Source: Branchiostoma floridae (Eukaryota > Chordata > Leptocardii > Amphioxiformes > Branchiostomatidae). From it: a stretch of 64,000 nt of DNA. Both the position numbers and the translations under genes were made by a program. The notes under the pieces were generated by a model. That model did no database searches. It saw only the letters and a list, made by a program, of their open reading frames with translations, and was not told where the DNA came from. The stretch lies in assembly GCF_000003815.2 (NCBI RefSeq), contig NW_023365703.1:125188-189187 (forward strand), written 5' to 3'. Shown here in pieces: positions 35,785 through 47,280 of the stretch; the first letter of the stretch is position 1, and every line of letters begins with the position of its first letter.

Positions 35785-36430
35785 GTTGGTTTGGAACATG
35801 TTTGTATATTATATGTCTCATGAAAATCATGCGGAGGACTTCCAAAACGCCCTCATCGTAAAGCGGTTGAACCAATCCTTGTTGTTCTGTCTTTTGGCAC
35901 GGTTCGGGTTGTGGTCACGGAAACNNNNNNNNNNNNNNNNNNNNNNNNNNNNNNNNNNNNNNNNNNNNNNNNNNNNNNNNNNNNNNNNNNNNNNNNNNNN
36001 NNNNNNNNNNNNNNNNNNNNNNNNNNNNNNNNNNNNNNNNNNNNNNNNNNNNNNNNNNNNNNNNNNNNNNNNNNNNNNNNNNNNNNNNNNNNNNNNNNNN
36101 NNNTCCAAAGGCCTGGTAGTTTTGATATACAATCACAGTAGTTCTACCGTTTACCCGTTTATCCTGAAATGTATTGTATGAAAATTGGGGCTTCATTTAC
36201 ATTAGAAGATTGTGTAAATTCTGAAGGCGACAAACAGGATTCAAACAGCTTCGATGCAAAAAAAAAAATTGCATTTGCGCCAAGGCATTACACATTTGTA
36301 CACATTAAGCAGCTAATTGCAATCACTTCCTGCCTTCTATTGTGATCTAAACATGACCTTATATTTGCGCCCCTATCGTCTCTATGTTTATCGACATCGT
36401 AAATACAGGAAATTCAAAGCTTAATACCTC
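35785..36430. other. unassigned stretch with assembly gap (35,925-36,103)
   Basis: Contains 179 N. No gene or repeat is recognised in the remaining sequence; frames running through the N run are meaningless. Confidence 0.6.
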
Positions 36431-36435
36431 GAAAC

Positions 36436-36569
36436 ACAGTCGTGCTTTCCTGTTCTATACATCCATTCCATTAAACCACCCCATTGCTGCTTTTAATGCA
36501 GAAATTGACTGTTCTATACACTCATTCCATTCCATTTAACAATGCTCTTCACTGCTGTTAATGCAGAAA
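36436..36569 (+). repeat. 60-bp minisatellite, left part
   Basis: About two monomers of the GAAATTGACTGTTCTATACA type, cut off by the CACTA-like insertion. The array continues at 39,425. Confidence 0.85.
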
Positions 36570-39424
36570 CACTGCATGAAAACCGCTCTTTAAGCTCTCT
36601 TAAAGTGTGCTTAAGGGTGCCGTATTGGCATTCTTTAAGTTACTTTAGGCCATGCTTACGCATTCGGAAATATTATGTTTAAGCCATAATTACATGCGTC
36701 CGCAAACGGCACGTAGTGGCACACATTTAAGCAACATTTAAGCACCGTAAAGCATACTTAATTCCAAATGATTACGCTATCTTTAAGCACTGTAAAGTTC
36801 CGTAAACATTGTGGTTTAAGTTGTCTTAAAGTTATCTTAAAGAGTAATTAATGGCACTCATTTAAGATCTATAAATCAGTTGTAAATATCAATATTTAAG
36901 CTTGATATAAGCTCCTTTATTTCAATGAATTTGCATACTACGATCATGTGTCAGTGAATTTATCTTTCTTGTAATGTGGTGTAATGTTATGTAATTCAGG
37001 TATCCTTTTTTGTTTTTTTTATTTTTATGGCCAGCCGTTGTTGTGTTCCAATCTTTGTACATGCACGCAATCAAATATGCCATGTTTAGCTCAACCCTCA
37101 ATGTCTCGGCGTGATGCATTCACTCCTGGGCCAGTAGAACATCTTGCTTTCCGCATTCTTCGTCCAGTTCCATCCATTCAGATGTCTCAGGCCTCCAGGT
37201 CATCTGGAAACGATCTTGAACTATGTAGACTTTCGTTCAGGGTTGAAGGAGATACATGCCTCGTAAATCGACTAGCCGGCGCGGCGGCGTAACTCCCTTG
37301 GCTTGATACGGGGCATGTTGCTAGGGGCCCGGGAAGTTACACCGCTGCGGCGCTCCCTTGCCTCTCCGGGAAACCAAACTGGGTAACGAGAATACCGATC
37401 CCCGCCTGCCCAACGCGCGCCCGCACTACCAGCTGGCCCCTCTTTCGTCGGCCCCCGACTATCTCTTGCTTCTCCGAGAGGCAAAGCGATAGTTGCTAGC
37501 TGGATCGGCAGACGGGCGGGTGTTCTGGGCCCGTGGCACGGGGATTGGTTAACCTTTGCGCGCTGGCTCTTAGGAGTTCTGGCTTCACAGGGTATCCATT
37601 GGCCGGCTAGCGCTTTCCTCCAAAAAGCAGGGTGATCCAATTCTTGTCCAGGGCGGCAATAGTCGACCGACCGGCCAGGCTCACGGCTTTGTTGTTCTTG
37701 GTGACCGTACGGTTTTTGTGTCCTGGAGCCATTATACTCTGCGTCCCCTGGGCTGAGTTATACGTTGGAGCTGTAGCAGGTCCACACCCAAGCAAGCTAC
37801 GATCACCAAATGATGACAGACTAGATTTGAATTAGGAGCGCGAGTGCTGATTGGTCCAAATCGCGCGTTGTTTATATTGAAACAATGATTTGCATAGTCA
37901 GTAGACATGATGGTCTATGTTATGTGTATTGCTATTGTTATTCATAGACAGGCTTGCTGACCATTTCACAATTGAACAATAGAGTCTAAGTCAACATCCC
38001 AAGAAGGGTGTAAAATGTATTCCAGTCTAAATACATGCTAAAAAGCTTGCCCATGCAGAAATCAGGTCTAGAAATTGTAAATTTTACCACCGCATAGAAA
38101 AAAAATGAATAAGTTCAGTCAAAAACAAACATGATAAGGTCAATTAGAGCTAGCAGGAAAAGTCAAATCATGAAAGTGAGCTCAGATGAGCCTGGCGGAA
38201 ATCAAAGACATTAAAAAACGTAATATAGAATGTCCTTGTAGAAATGAATTCTTACTGTGCCGAGGAAATTCAGCCCCCCAGGCTGGGAGAGACTGCTGCA
38301 GCGCATTATATCTAATAATGAAAGTTATGAAAACATGAACTTTATGTGATCCAGTATGAAAGACTTTCTGTTGTGTCTACGGTACAATTTGGTACTCGAT
38401 TGTGTTTTAAAGCTTAGAAATGGATTGAAACAAAGATGGCGTGGGTTGAGTCAGTGGATATGTAAACAAAGAAAATATCCCGCTCGGAACTTGAATTTGT
38501 TTTTATGACCTAGATACACTTGCTGGCTCTCATTAAACCCGCTACTTCACAATTTGTGTTCTGCAATCCATATTGGTCAATCTTTTGATACTGTGCAAGT
38601 ATTTACAAGGCTGAAAATGTGCATAATTCGAGAAAATCAGTTATCACATCGGTAAACCAAATATTTGTATGATGCTTGTTTTTGTTTTGTTTTAGTTGTA
38701 GTAGACTGCACAGGCCGTCTCCTATGCGTCGCCTTCGAATCTAAAACAATTAGACGTTGCATACTATAGCTATACGTTGGATCTAAGTCCTGTTACGTTT
38801 TATGTCTTTATATCTGAAACTCTACCATATACATGTATATCACTAAATTGTACTACATATTTCTTGGCAGTATTATGAAAATGCAGAGTTGGTGTCCGCT
38901 TCTGCAGGACTTTTGCCTCCTCACTGTAATTATAAAATCTTTTGAATAAACTGTAGTATGACAAGATATCAAGGAGTAAAGTATTCAAAATCCATTAATT
39001 GAAGAAAAAATTAGATTGATGACAGACGCTGCTACCCCAACTTTAAGCAGCTTAAATAAAGCTTAAATAAACGACTTTAAACTCTCCTAATGGGCGTTTA
39101 AAAGTATCGTATATGAAATAATTAAAATGAAAAGTAAAAGCGGTGATTCTTTTAGTCAATACATACAAACTTTGTTGGTAAAACTGCGCAAATTGATGTC
39201 ATATCTTTAAGGCAAAGTTAAGTGTACATTAACTAATATGTTAAGTTATTTACATGTTTAAGTGGACTGAACGTTTTTCGTAAATGTGTCTTAAATATCG
39301 ATTTTTAGTTGTGGCATTTACGACTTCTTAAATGTAGCTTAATGATAGCTTAATCATATTCAAATGTTTAAGCTTCATTTACGAATCCCATTAAGCATGC
39401 TTGAATATTCAATTTGGTGCAGTG
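36570..39424. mobile_element. CACTA/EnSpm-like non-autonomous DNA transposon, 2,855 bp
   Basis: Inserted inside a 60-bp minisatellite. Ends are CACTGCATGAAAA (left) and, reverse-complemented, CACTGCACCAAAT (right), with a 3-bp AAA duplication (36,567-36,569 and 39,425-39,427). These features match the CACTA/EnSpm superfamily. Sub-terminal zones are crowded with TTTAAG/CTTAAA: about a dozen in 36,585-36,905 and at least eight in 39,040-39,400, as expected of repeated transposase-binding sites. No transposase is visible. A GC-rich core lies at 37,270-37,860. Confidence 0.8.
37270..37900 (-). other. GC-rich core of the CACTA-like element, promoter-like on minus strand
   Basis: GC-rich and CpG-containing inside an AT-rich element. 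On the minus strand: the octamer ATGCAAAT near 37,890, a TATAAACAA stretch near 37,872 and GACCAATCAG near 37,852, then short open frames (one from about 37,731 starting MAPGHKNRTVTKNNKA, one from about 37,313 starting MPRIKPRELRRRAG). Neither is recognised. It could be the 5' end of the element's own gene or a captured host promoter. Confidence 0.4.
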
Positions 39425-39833
39425 AAATTGACTGTTCTATACACTCATTCCATTCCATTTAACAATGCTCTTCACTGCTTTTGATATAGAAATTGATTGT
39501 TCTATACACTCATTGCATTTAACCATCCTCTTTGCTGCTTTCGATGCAGAAATTAACTGTTCTAATCACTCATTGCATTTCACCGTCCTCTTTGCTGCTT
39601 TTGATGCAGAAATTGACAGTTCTATACACTCATTGCATTTAACCATCCTCTTTGCTGCTTTCGATGCAGAAATTAACTGTTCTAATCACTCATTGCATTT
39701 CACCGTCCTCTTTGCTGCTTTTGATGCAGAAATTGACAGTTCTATACACTCATTGCATTTAACCACCCTCTTCACTGCTGTTGATGCAGAGATTGACTAT
39801 TTGATACGTGCGGCTTTTTTTCCTGGCACATGA
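39425..39833 (+). repeat. 60-bp minisatellite with 120-bp higher-order period
   Basis: Six monomers. Two variants alternate (EIDSSIHSLHLTILFAAFDA and EINCSNHSLHFTVLFAAFDA when translated), so the true period is 120 bp. Because 60 is a multiple of three the array stays open for 122 codons (39,465-39,833). I regard the open frame as a by-product. It ends about 50 bp before exon 1 of the membrane-protein gene. Confidence 0.9.
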
Positions 39834-39883
39834 GTATCATAGTTAAAATATATTATGTGTTTTTCTAGATATAACGAACAGCA

Positions 39884-39932
39884 ATGAAGACCCAAACACC
39901 AATAATGTTTATCATCTTCTTTATGGCTGTGG
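39884..39932 (+). CDS. exon 1 of the membrane-protein gene (signal peptide)
   Basis: ATG to GTG-G with donor G|GTAGGT. Encodes the hydrophobic N-terminus; the split Gly17 codon is completed by exon 2. Confidence 0.65.
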
Positions 39933-42900
39933 GTAGGTACGATTTTTTTTCCAGTAACTACAACGGAAAATTTACTTTTTAGATCGGTTTATAAAAAAAA
40001 GTAACGGCAAAACACTTTACATATGGATTTTTTCTCAGAATATGTTAATTATAGATCTCTTATTTTTCTATGTAATTATACAATACATTAAACTTCTAAA
40101 AGAAATGCCTCATATTCAAGCTATTATATTGTCGATTTTGATCCCTTGTTATACAAACATGGACTTTTTATATAAACATTTTGCAAAATTGATGATCCAA
40201 ACATTGTCAAGATCCAAATGTTTTTATACTTTCCACACATACCAAAACTTGACTTGAAACACCCTTGCGCAAATTAGATAACCCCATATTACACCATTTT
40301 CCCCCTTTTATTTAGAAAACTACCACCATACACATTTACAGCCATTTGTCTTGTAAATAATGGACCGGGAACCTAAAATATATATTTTGGTCTAATAATA
40401 CCAAATAAATAATTTGGTGTATGTCAAAATTTTTATCAAATAGCTGTTGACAAGTGCAACTGGCAACTCCTAGAAGAAAGAGATTCCCTTTAATCTCACA
40501 ATTCTAGGACTATTTCAGAATGCTTAGAATTATTGTAACTTGAGATAAGACTATTGTTTCAGATTTGACTATTTTTAATTCGAATGTAGTGGTTTATGTA
40601 AGTTTTCAATTTTTGCAGCAGGTTTGTTAGCAAGCATCCGCGTTTGTTGCGAGCAAGCAGTTAGGATGTAGGTATAGATATCATGTAAATTGGCATCGCC
40701 TTAACATTGTGTTATCATTTAGTTAAGCTGGGGATTCAGCCAACATCGAGAAGATTTTGCGTCAGCTTCGATTGCAAACAGGTCTGTTATTATATTAAGG
40801 CCATATGTATCGTATACGGTATAGTGTCAAGTTACTTTCATTACTTTGTATTTGATATTATTTTGAATGATAATGGAACCATCGGAGTCACTAACTTGAC
40901 CAAATGATAATGATAATCCTTTTATGTGAGCATGTAATCTACATCTTGCTGCTGCAGATCTTATTTACCTCTTGCATCTAAACTTGCATGGGCCTATAAT
41001 AACACTACTTGTTCGCCTGTAGGCGAAGAATCCATTGATGACGCCTTAATGACTCTTACCGATGAAAATAAAACGAAAGGTAAAGACGAAACCCCCAGAT
41101 CACAAGAGGAAGACCTTATAGATCTCGTGAACAAACTTGCTCTTATATCGGCATCAGCAGAATTGGAGTCTAGAGGTGAGTAAAGTTATTTTTATGCATT
41201 CACTACACATCATAACCCATCATTTATAGAAAGAGGAACATAAAAGAATTTAGCGTTATATTATGACATTGGACCGTTCCTTAAAATTGTCAAAGGCGTT
41301 AATTCACTTGAGTTACGCAAATGACTTTTATTTTACATAACCTTTGGTTAGTCATGTAAATATTTGACTAACTTACACAGTTCACGATGTTCACAGTCCA
41401 ATAATTTACCACCTAGAGTAATTATAGCACTTATGCATTAGTTTAGAAACATTTGTTGCATAATTGTTATCTGCTATTGTTTCACCTACATAAACTACAT
41501 ATGGTACACGCATTTTCGTCCAGTAATGTAAACACTGCAAATAGATGTATAGATCTTCTCCGTTAATCATTTAAATTAAACCTCAATTTGCACACTATAC
41601 GTTTCATTATGTACATCTCTGTCTCAGCCATCAACATACCTCATATCCACATATCATAAGCATACTTCGTTCGTTTGTTTGTTAGTATATTCTTCTGGGA
41701 CATTTTTTGTGATAGAAATGCCCATGCAGCTCCAGAGCAAGCTGCTGGAGGGCCCAAAAATATACCACTTTTTTCCTTACATCCAAAGCTATTTGATAAC
41801 AAAACTTTAGGACCGTAACGCGTTCATGTAGAAACATAAAAAAATATGTTCCGCTGCAGTCCCAAGATCCCATAGAAGAGGGCCTAAAGGCGACCTTGAC
41901 CGGTCGACCTTTGTCTAGCCAACACCTATCATCATACCAAACACCATATACATACAAATATACCTAAACTGCATCTCCATGTAGATTATTATCTCCGGTT
42001 TACATCGTGTATCTACAATAAGTGCACTGGTAAAAGAGTTGCGTATATCATTGTATAAAGAACACCCCCTATATGAAATGGACTTCATTTTCTACACGGT
42101 TGGAGTTACAAAGTGTACAGTCTTTTATTTGGAGGAGTCTGGCTGTATCTTTCCAGTTTAATTTGTAGGGGGTGATCACTGATTCTTAATCTAGCCATGG
42201 CTCGGCGATGGTTGAAATTCTGAATAATAAGGTAATGTTCTCTTTCATAGGTACGTTTGATTTTTCTAAACGTTCTCAGTTTGATTCCTTGATTTTCGGT
42301 TTACGATTGGAGTTCAGTCCTTAGTAGAAGTTTAAAGAAAAATGTACTTTAGCCTTTGCTTCACTTCCATATCAAATCAAAGCTATTATTTCTGAGAAAA
42401 GTCACAGACATTTTTAAAGAAGGGCAGATAACTCGCAATAAACGCAGGTGGATTGCCAAGTGGTTGCCTCATCGGGAGGTTTTAGAAAATGACCTTGCCA
42501 AAATAAAATCTACACTGCATCGCGTTGTTGTCCGTCAAAAGATATGCCAATAAAAAACACAAGTAAAATCACAAAAAAAACACACAATCGAATCGGTTAC
42601 ATTCCAATACAAATTTGAACATTCTTCTACCTTTAAGGGTACATTCCTTTTGGAAAGGATCATGTTTCTCCATTCTTAGCCCTATTCAAACAGGGGAGGG
42701 TGCGTGGCTTTTAAGCTCTGCATCAACTTTCATGTCGCCTACGCCTGAACAATGACGATTGAGCCAACACATTTGGTGACTTTTTCTAAAATTTAGGTGG
42801 CAACAATCTTATTGAAATTTGAAATTTATTATTGCATACCTTGACGTATTCTGGCAATATAGTTCCTCTATGGTTCCAGCTAATTAAAACAAATCAATGT

Positions 42901-45491
42901 CGTCTTAATGGCGACAAATTTGGAATATCGATAGGCTGTTTGTACAGGTTGTCAGGCTATGTGTAATATGGGTAATTTCAATTTTGCTTTTGAATAAAAT
43001 GTGTATTTTACAAATGTTTCTCAAATTTGTTCCCTATTTCATACTGTCGCCATATCCCACATCCTTATATACATGCAATTTCAATTGTCCTTAGAACACC
43101 TAGCCCTGGACAATATGAGCAATCATTGACAACTATGATTATACATGCAAAACATTTGTAAGGAGTGAGGAATAAATGCTAGACTGTCACAGTCATTATT
43201 TTGGCCACTAAGTCAGACAGATTTTGATTAAGACCAAATGTGGGTTATCCCTAGGGTCAGTTTCTTCTCAGCCAAGTGCATTGACTGTTGATTGGATAGA
43301 CAGGTGAAATTGTTTCATTCCAATTTTCTTGGAATTCTGCTATATAATTATGTGTGTAATACTTTAATGCTCGAAAGTTTGTTTATCATTAATCAACAGA
43401 ACCCAAGCTGTCTGTCTGGCTTGGCAGGTAAAGGTGTGAAAGCTGTGAGCTCACCCATTGTTCTCCTCAGGTAGACTAGTACCCTGCTGTCTGGTACTAA
43501 GTCAACAAATTAATTAGTCATATTGTCACTCTATCCAAACAAAGATATCACATTTCATGCTTGGAATGGCCAAAAGTTGCAATTTTGTCATCTTATCTTT
43601 TTCTTAAAGGCGCAACCATATGCAATATTCTTATTTGTCGCAAAAGACATGCCGGGTAAGTAGACAAGTTGTACTTTAATCTTCAGGTGGTCCCATGGTT
43701 GTGCATATTACCACTTCCCTGTCAGGCTGCCATGAATATTTCACTCATGCCAATTTTGAAAATATTTTGAACATATTAAAGAATATCTGTTTAATAATCA
43801 TACTAGTGGGGCTGGGACCACCTGAACATTATAGAGTGCTCTTTGCTGAAAATATACACACCACTTTTGTGTCAAAAATATATTCTGGGGTGTTGCGCCA
43901 AGGGCCTATAATGGATAAAATCTAGCTGTGCTTATGATATTCATATTTTAATATCAGTGAGTCTTTTATGAAATCCATATGGTCTGAAAATATGCTATGG
44001 GTTTGTGGATCCAGCTCCTGTTGAAAAATACTAGCCCAGTAACTTTCTACAGCACATCAAAGTTGGTGGATCAGTTAATTAGGCAGAAGGGCGAAAAGTG
44101 TCTTAACTCACAGAGTGTGTTAGCGGGTACTGAATGGCGGAAAAGAATTTGTTGTCAACTCGAACAGTTTAAAAAAGTGACTGTGTGCATTACTGACAAA
44201 TAGTGGAACTGTTGCGTCGCCACTCAAACATATCCTTAACTAAAACAATACCTTGTCAAAGTATCGTATTGTGGGTGTGCCTTCAAGTTAAACAGAGATT
44301 TATTTGAGTTGGAACTTATGTTTTCCAACTTGAACTTGGTCAGTAAGTTTCACAAAGTTTAGACTAAGAGTAATACTTTTAAATGTAAGTTATATAGACA
44401 TTCAGACATGAGAAGTGTATCACTTTAACTTTTGCTCAATTTACACTTTGTTTTCTGCAGATTCAAACTTGTCAGGACACGGAAACAACGGCGCAGAAAA
44501 TGGAACACAGATAACTCCAGGTAAATATGAAGGACTAGGCTATACGCTATTGAAGTGAAATAGTTGTAATTTGTTTTGTTAATTAAGCCAGGTGATAACC
44601 CGCGTATGTGTTACGCATGTATCTCTGTTATTTGCATATATGGATCAAATAAGGCATTAAACATGTGCTCCTTCTATCTTGCTTTTCTCTGCCACCTCAG
44701 CACATCACCAATCCCTTGATTTGATTTTATTCCTGCATCTTACATTAAGAACTCCATACTCCGCCGCTCTCCGCCTCCCCCTCTTTCGAATTTCTGGCAC
44801 TGTCCCCTAAAGTACAGGTCTGGAAACCTTGACGATCTTGGATTTTTGCCAACCTAAGGCAGTACGACCTAGATCAGCCATACCAAGATGTCCTTTGCCA
44901 AATGCAGTTTATTGCCGGTCCGAAATAAAAAGAGTTCCTTTACTAGTATTCATAATCAGCTGGTACATTACTTTATCGATAGAGGGGAAATGCTGCAATG
45001 CAACACAGAACGAACTTTTCTATTATGACATTAGAAGCTATTTGTTTGCGGATGGCATTTTACGTTCTTGAGATTTAAGATAATGGCATTCTTCTGTTCT
45101 TTGTATATTAGAAATTTGGTATTTTACTTAAGCTGTGCAGGCGGGTTAAATGCCAGAAATTAATCAACATTACCAGTCCTTATTTTGCATCTAAATACGG
45201 TAAATTACTATAACATAATGAACCAATGATACTTTTTTACGCATTGATGCTTTTTTTCTAGCTTCAAACACCCAGCCACAAGTGAATGGCCAGGAGAAGG
45301 CCCCAGGTCGTAACCGCGACCCGTTGGCCATGCTGGCTGCAGGAGCTGGACCGATCGCCTTCGGCATACTGATAGCCCTTGCCATGCTGGGCTCGGCCTT
45401 TATGATCAAGCGTGCTCTCCGTGACAATGGCTTATCGGGGCACCGTCAGGCTTATCAGGATCTGCCCGGCAAGTTCATTGACGTAAAGTAA
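39884..45491 (+). CDS. small type I membrane protein gene, four coding exons, 163 residues
   Basis: Coding exons 39,884-39,932, 41,023-41,175, 44,461-44,520 and 45,262-45,491; all three introns are phase 1 with GT-AG ends, and the sum (492 bases) is exactly in frame. Residues 1-16 form a signal peptide (MKTQTPIMFIIFFMAV). Residues 17-108 are a polar, acidic, Gly/Asn-rich ectodomain with three N-glycosylation sequons (N32, N70, N81). Residues 109-136 are one membrane helix rich in Ala/Gly, followed by a basic stop-transfer (KRALR) and a ~27-residue tail ending KFIDVK. No family is recognised. TTTTCTAG at 39,861-39,868 may be an acceptor from an upstream 5' UTR exon. AATAAA at 46,222 may end the transcript. 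Additional exons in the 3.3-kb intron 2 are not excluded. Confidence 0.75.
41023..41175 (+). CDS. exon 2 of the membrane-protein gene (ectodomain)
   Basis: Acceptor TTCGCCTGTAG, donor AGAG|GTGAGT. 153 bases, symmetric phase 1-1, encoding an acidic segment from EESIDDALMTL to ASAELESR. Confidence 0.75.
41640..41960 (-). repeat. dispersed repeat fragment in intron 2
   Basis: On the minus strand it ends in AACAAACAAACGAACG, a short-repeat tail as in non-LTR or SINE-like elements. The body has no ORF likeness, and the family is unknown. Confidence 0.4.
43682..43826. mobile_element. 145-bp MITE in intron 2
   Basis: 14-bp perfect terminal inverted repeats TTCAGGTGGTCCCA at 43,682-43,695 and 43,813-43,826. 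The target duplication is not clear and the superfamily is unknown. Confidence 0.75.
44461..44520 (+). CDS. exon 3 of the membrane-protein gene
   Basis: Acceptor TTTTCTGCAG, donor CCAG|GTAAAT. 60 bases, phase 1-1, encoding a Gly/Asn-rich stretch with two sequons (NLS, NGT). Confidence 0.7.
45262..45491 (+). CDS. exon 4 of the membrane-protein gene (membrane helix and tail)
   Basis: Acceptor TTTTTTTCTAG. Encodes the juxtamembrane region, the single membrane helix (GPIAFGILIALAMLGSAFMI core), the basic KRALR and the cytoplasmic tail, stop TAA at 45,489-45,491. GC content and codon use are markedly higher than in the surrounding DNA. Confidence 0.8.
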
Positions 45492-46520
45492 TAGAATACC
45501 ACGGGCTTGTTAGGCTAATGTTATGTTAAACACCCGCATGTTATGATAGCGCCTTTTGGCTAGTGCCTTGCAGTCGGCAATATTGAATGCAGTTGCCAGC
45601 TCCGTTTTGAAAACATCCGGGCAACTTTTTAGATAATCCAAAGTCCATGTTCTCATTTTCGTTTTGAATCACAGTGTATGTTTTTCTTTAATAGTAAGAC
45701 ATGTCAAGGGAGGACACTGACAAAAATCTATCGACGGGTACAAAATCATTGTTAACTCTAAACTTCAAAGCCTTTCAAGTATCAAAAAACAATACAGCCA
45801 AAACATGTTCAAAACTTTAGCCCGTGATGCTTTTACCTAATAGCTTTATGAAATACAAGACTATTTCTTACCAACTGACATGTTGAGCAAACTTTCTGCG
45901 TGAGCCGTGCTGTTTGGCTCACATGTGTCAAGAAATTCCAGGTAGGGATGACTTAACGTCTTAAATTAAAAACGGTACTTAAAATGCTCAATATTTAAAT
46001 TAATTTTCACGTATGAGAAATCACTTTTAATTTCGATATATCCCTGGTCTATTTACCATTCTTGTTGATTTCATGCTCAATACGCCGTCAGAAACTAGAG
46101 TATAAGGTACCCAATTAAGATGTATTCCAATAGTCTATTGATTTCCTTTCAAGGCTGAGAGAAATATTAATTCATCTCATCCAAAAAGTTTACTCATAGT
46201 GCAATTAGATGAGATATACAAAATAAAGAATAGAAGTTTTGAACTCCTTTTTAGTTCCTTTTGCAATAGCTGACGCAAAACGCAAGCTTTTTTTATACAA
46301 TAATTAGGCATCAGGATAAGGTCACAATATCTAGATTGGTAACAACGATAAACACCCGGAAAATGAATTTGTAAAATCTTTTTAAAAAGTTTCTTTTTTA
46401 ATTATGGTGTTGTAGATGCTGTGCCAGCAGTTTATTCGTGTTTTACTATTTCAATCTAATTTAAACCAAAAACAAATAAATAAGGAAGTGTACAGCCCTT
46501 TGATACTAAATTGAACATCG
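45492..46520 (+). other. probable 3' UTR and intergenic DNA
   Basis: AATAAA at 46,222-46,227 is the first clear polyadenylation signal seen downstream of the stop. Nothing else is recognised. Confidence 0.4.
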
Positions 46521-47280
46521 GTATTGCAACAACAAGAAAGGCCTACATTTGCTTAGGAGCAAATACAGCATATTTTAGCCATACCTTTTCCCATGCAACA
46601 TTTAACTGTCTCAAATAACCCCTGCTCGAAAATGGAACATTTAGGGGCACACTCCAGTTTCTCGCCCCCATTGATATGTATATTTAAGAGACTATTTTCA
46701 ACGATGCCATATTTCCAAACAAAATTTCTCCCCAGGAACTCCACCTATACTGGAAGTAAAATGTACCGTATGGTCTAACATATCTGATTTACTAGAAAAT
46801 TCTGATGCCCCCATGTAAGGTGGTGCAGTCCAAAAATACATCAGCTAAAATTTGACTTAGAAGTAATCACCAAAGTAAAAAAAAACCTCCATGTTAGAAT
46901 GGATTCTTCCAGCACACCCTATGTCAAATTGCAAAATAGACGAGTCCAAAAATAACCACACTGAAACACTTTGACATAATCACCAAAGTCAAAAAACGAA
47001 TTTTAAAAAATCCCCCTCCGTGCACGAATGGACTCTTCCTGTACACCCCAGGTAAAATTGCAAAATAGACCAGTTAAAAATACTCCCACTGAGAGCTTAT
47101 ATTATCAACAGTCCAAAGATGAATTAAAAAAAAATAGTACCCCTCCCTGCCAGAATGGAGTCTTCCAGATAACACCAGGCTCACGTATCACTGATTGGCT
47201 GCCAAATTACCTGTGGGATGTTGATTCAGGCTACGTGATTAGTTGTTTCTTAAATCAAGTTACTAGTATATAGACATGTG
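46520..47280. repeat. GAATGGACTC tandem family, second locus
   Basis: Starts with the same GGCC.ACATTTGCTTAGGAGC boundary as 20,870, then units near 46,897, 47,025 and 47,150, and ends in the same TGATTGGCTG stretch. It joins directly to family A copy 6. Confidence 0.75.

Larger units (their letters stand above)
12290..35785. repeat. palindrome 2, about 23.5 kb
   Basis: The left arm (about 12.3-26.14 kb) and right arm (28.13-35.78 kb) are inverted copies. Checked pairs: 12,330/35,755; 13,710/35,665; 13,930/35,385; 14,120/35,215; 18,500/35,030; 19,130/34,320; 19,700/33,790; 20,050/33,270; 20,500/31,410; 20,760/30,880; 24,400/29,930; 25,450/28,830; 26,050/28,225. The arms differ by insertions: left only 12,451-13,693 (LINE), 14,165-18,430 and 20,870-23,765; right only about 31,500-33,110 including a mariner. 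The 26,140-28,135 centre is not in the arms. Confidence 0.85.

Noticed and set aside
35741-36196. Frames running through the N run
   Set aside because: The open reading depends on unknown bases.
37272-37640. 122-codon minus-strand frame in the GC-rich block
   Set aside because: Arg/Pro/Ala-rich content as expected from GC-rich DNA; no recognisable domain. Kept only as part of the GC-rich core.
39465-39833. 122-codon repetitive protein as a gene
   Set aside because: It is explained by a 60-bp minisatellite; no start context, splice sites or unique sequence.
42356-42553. 65-codon frame in intron 2 (basic, RRWIAKWLPHREV)
   Set aside because: No family likeness and no splice or promoter context; noted as possible but unsupported.
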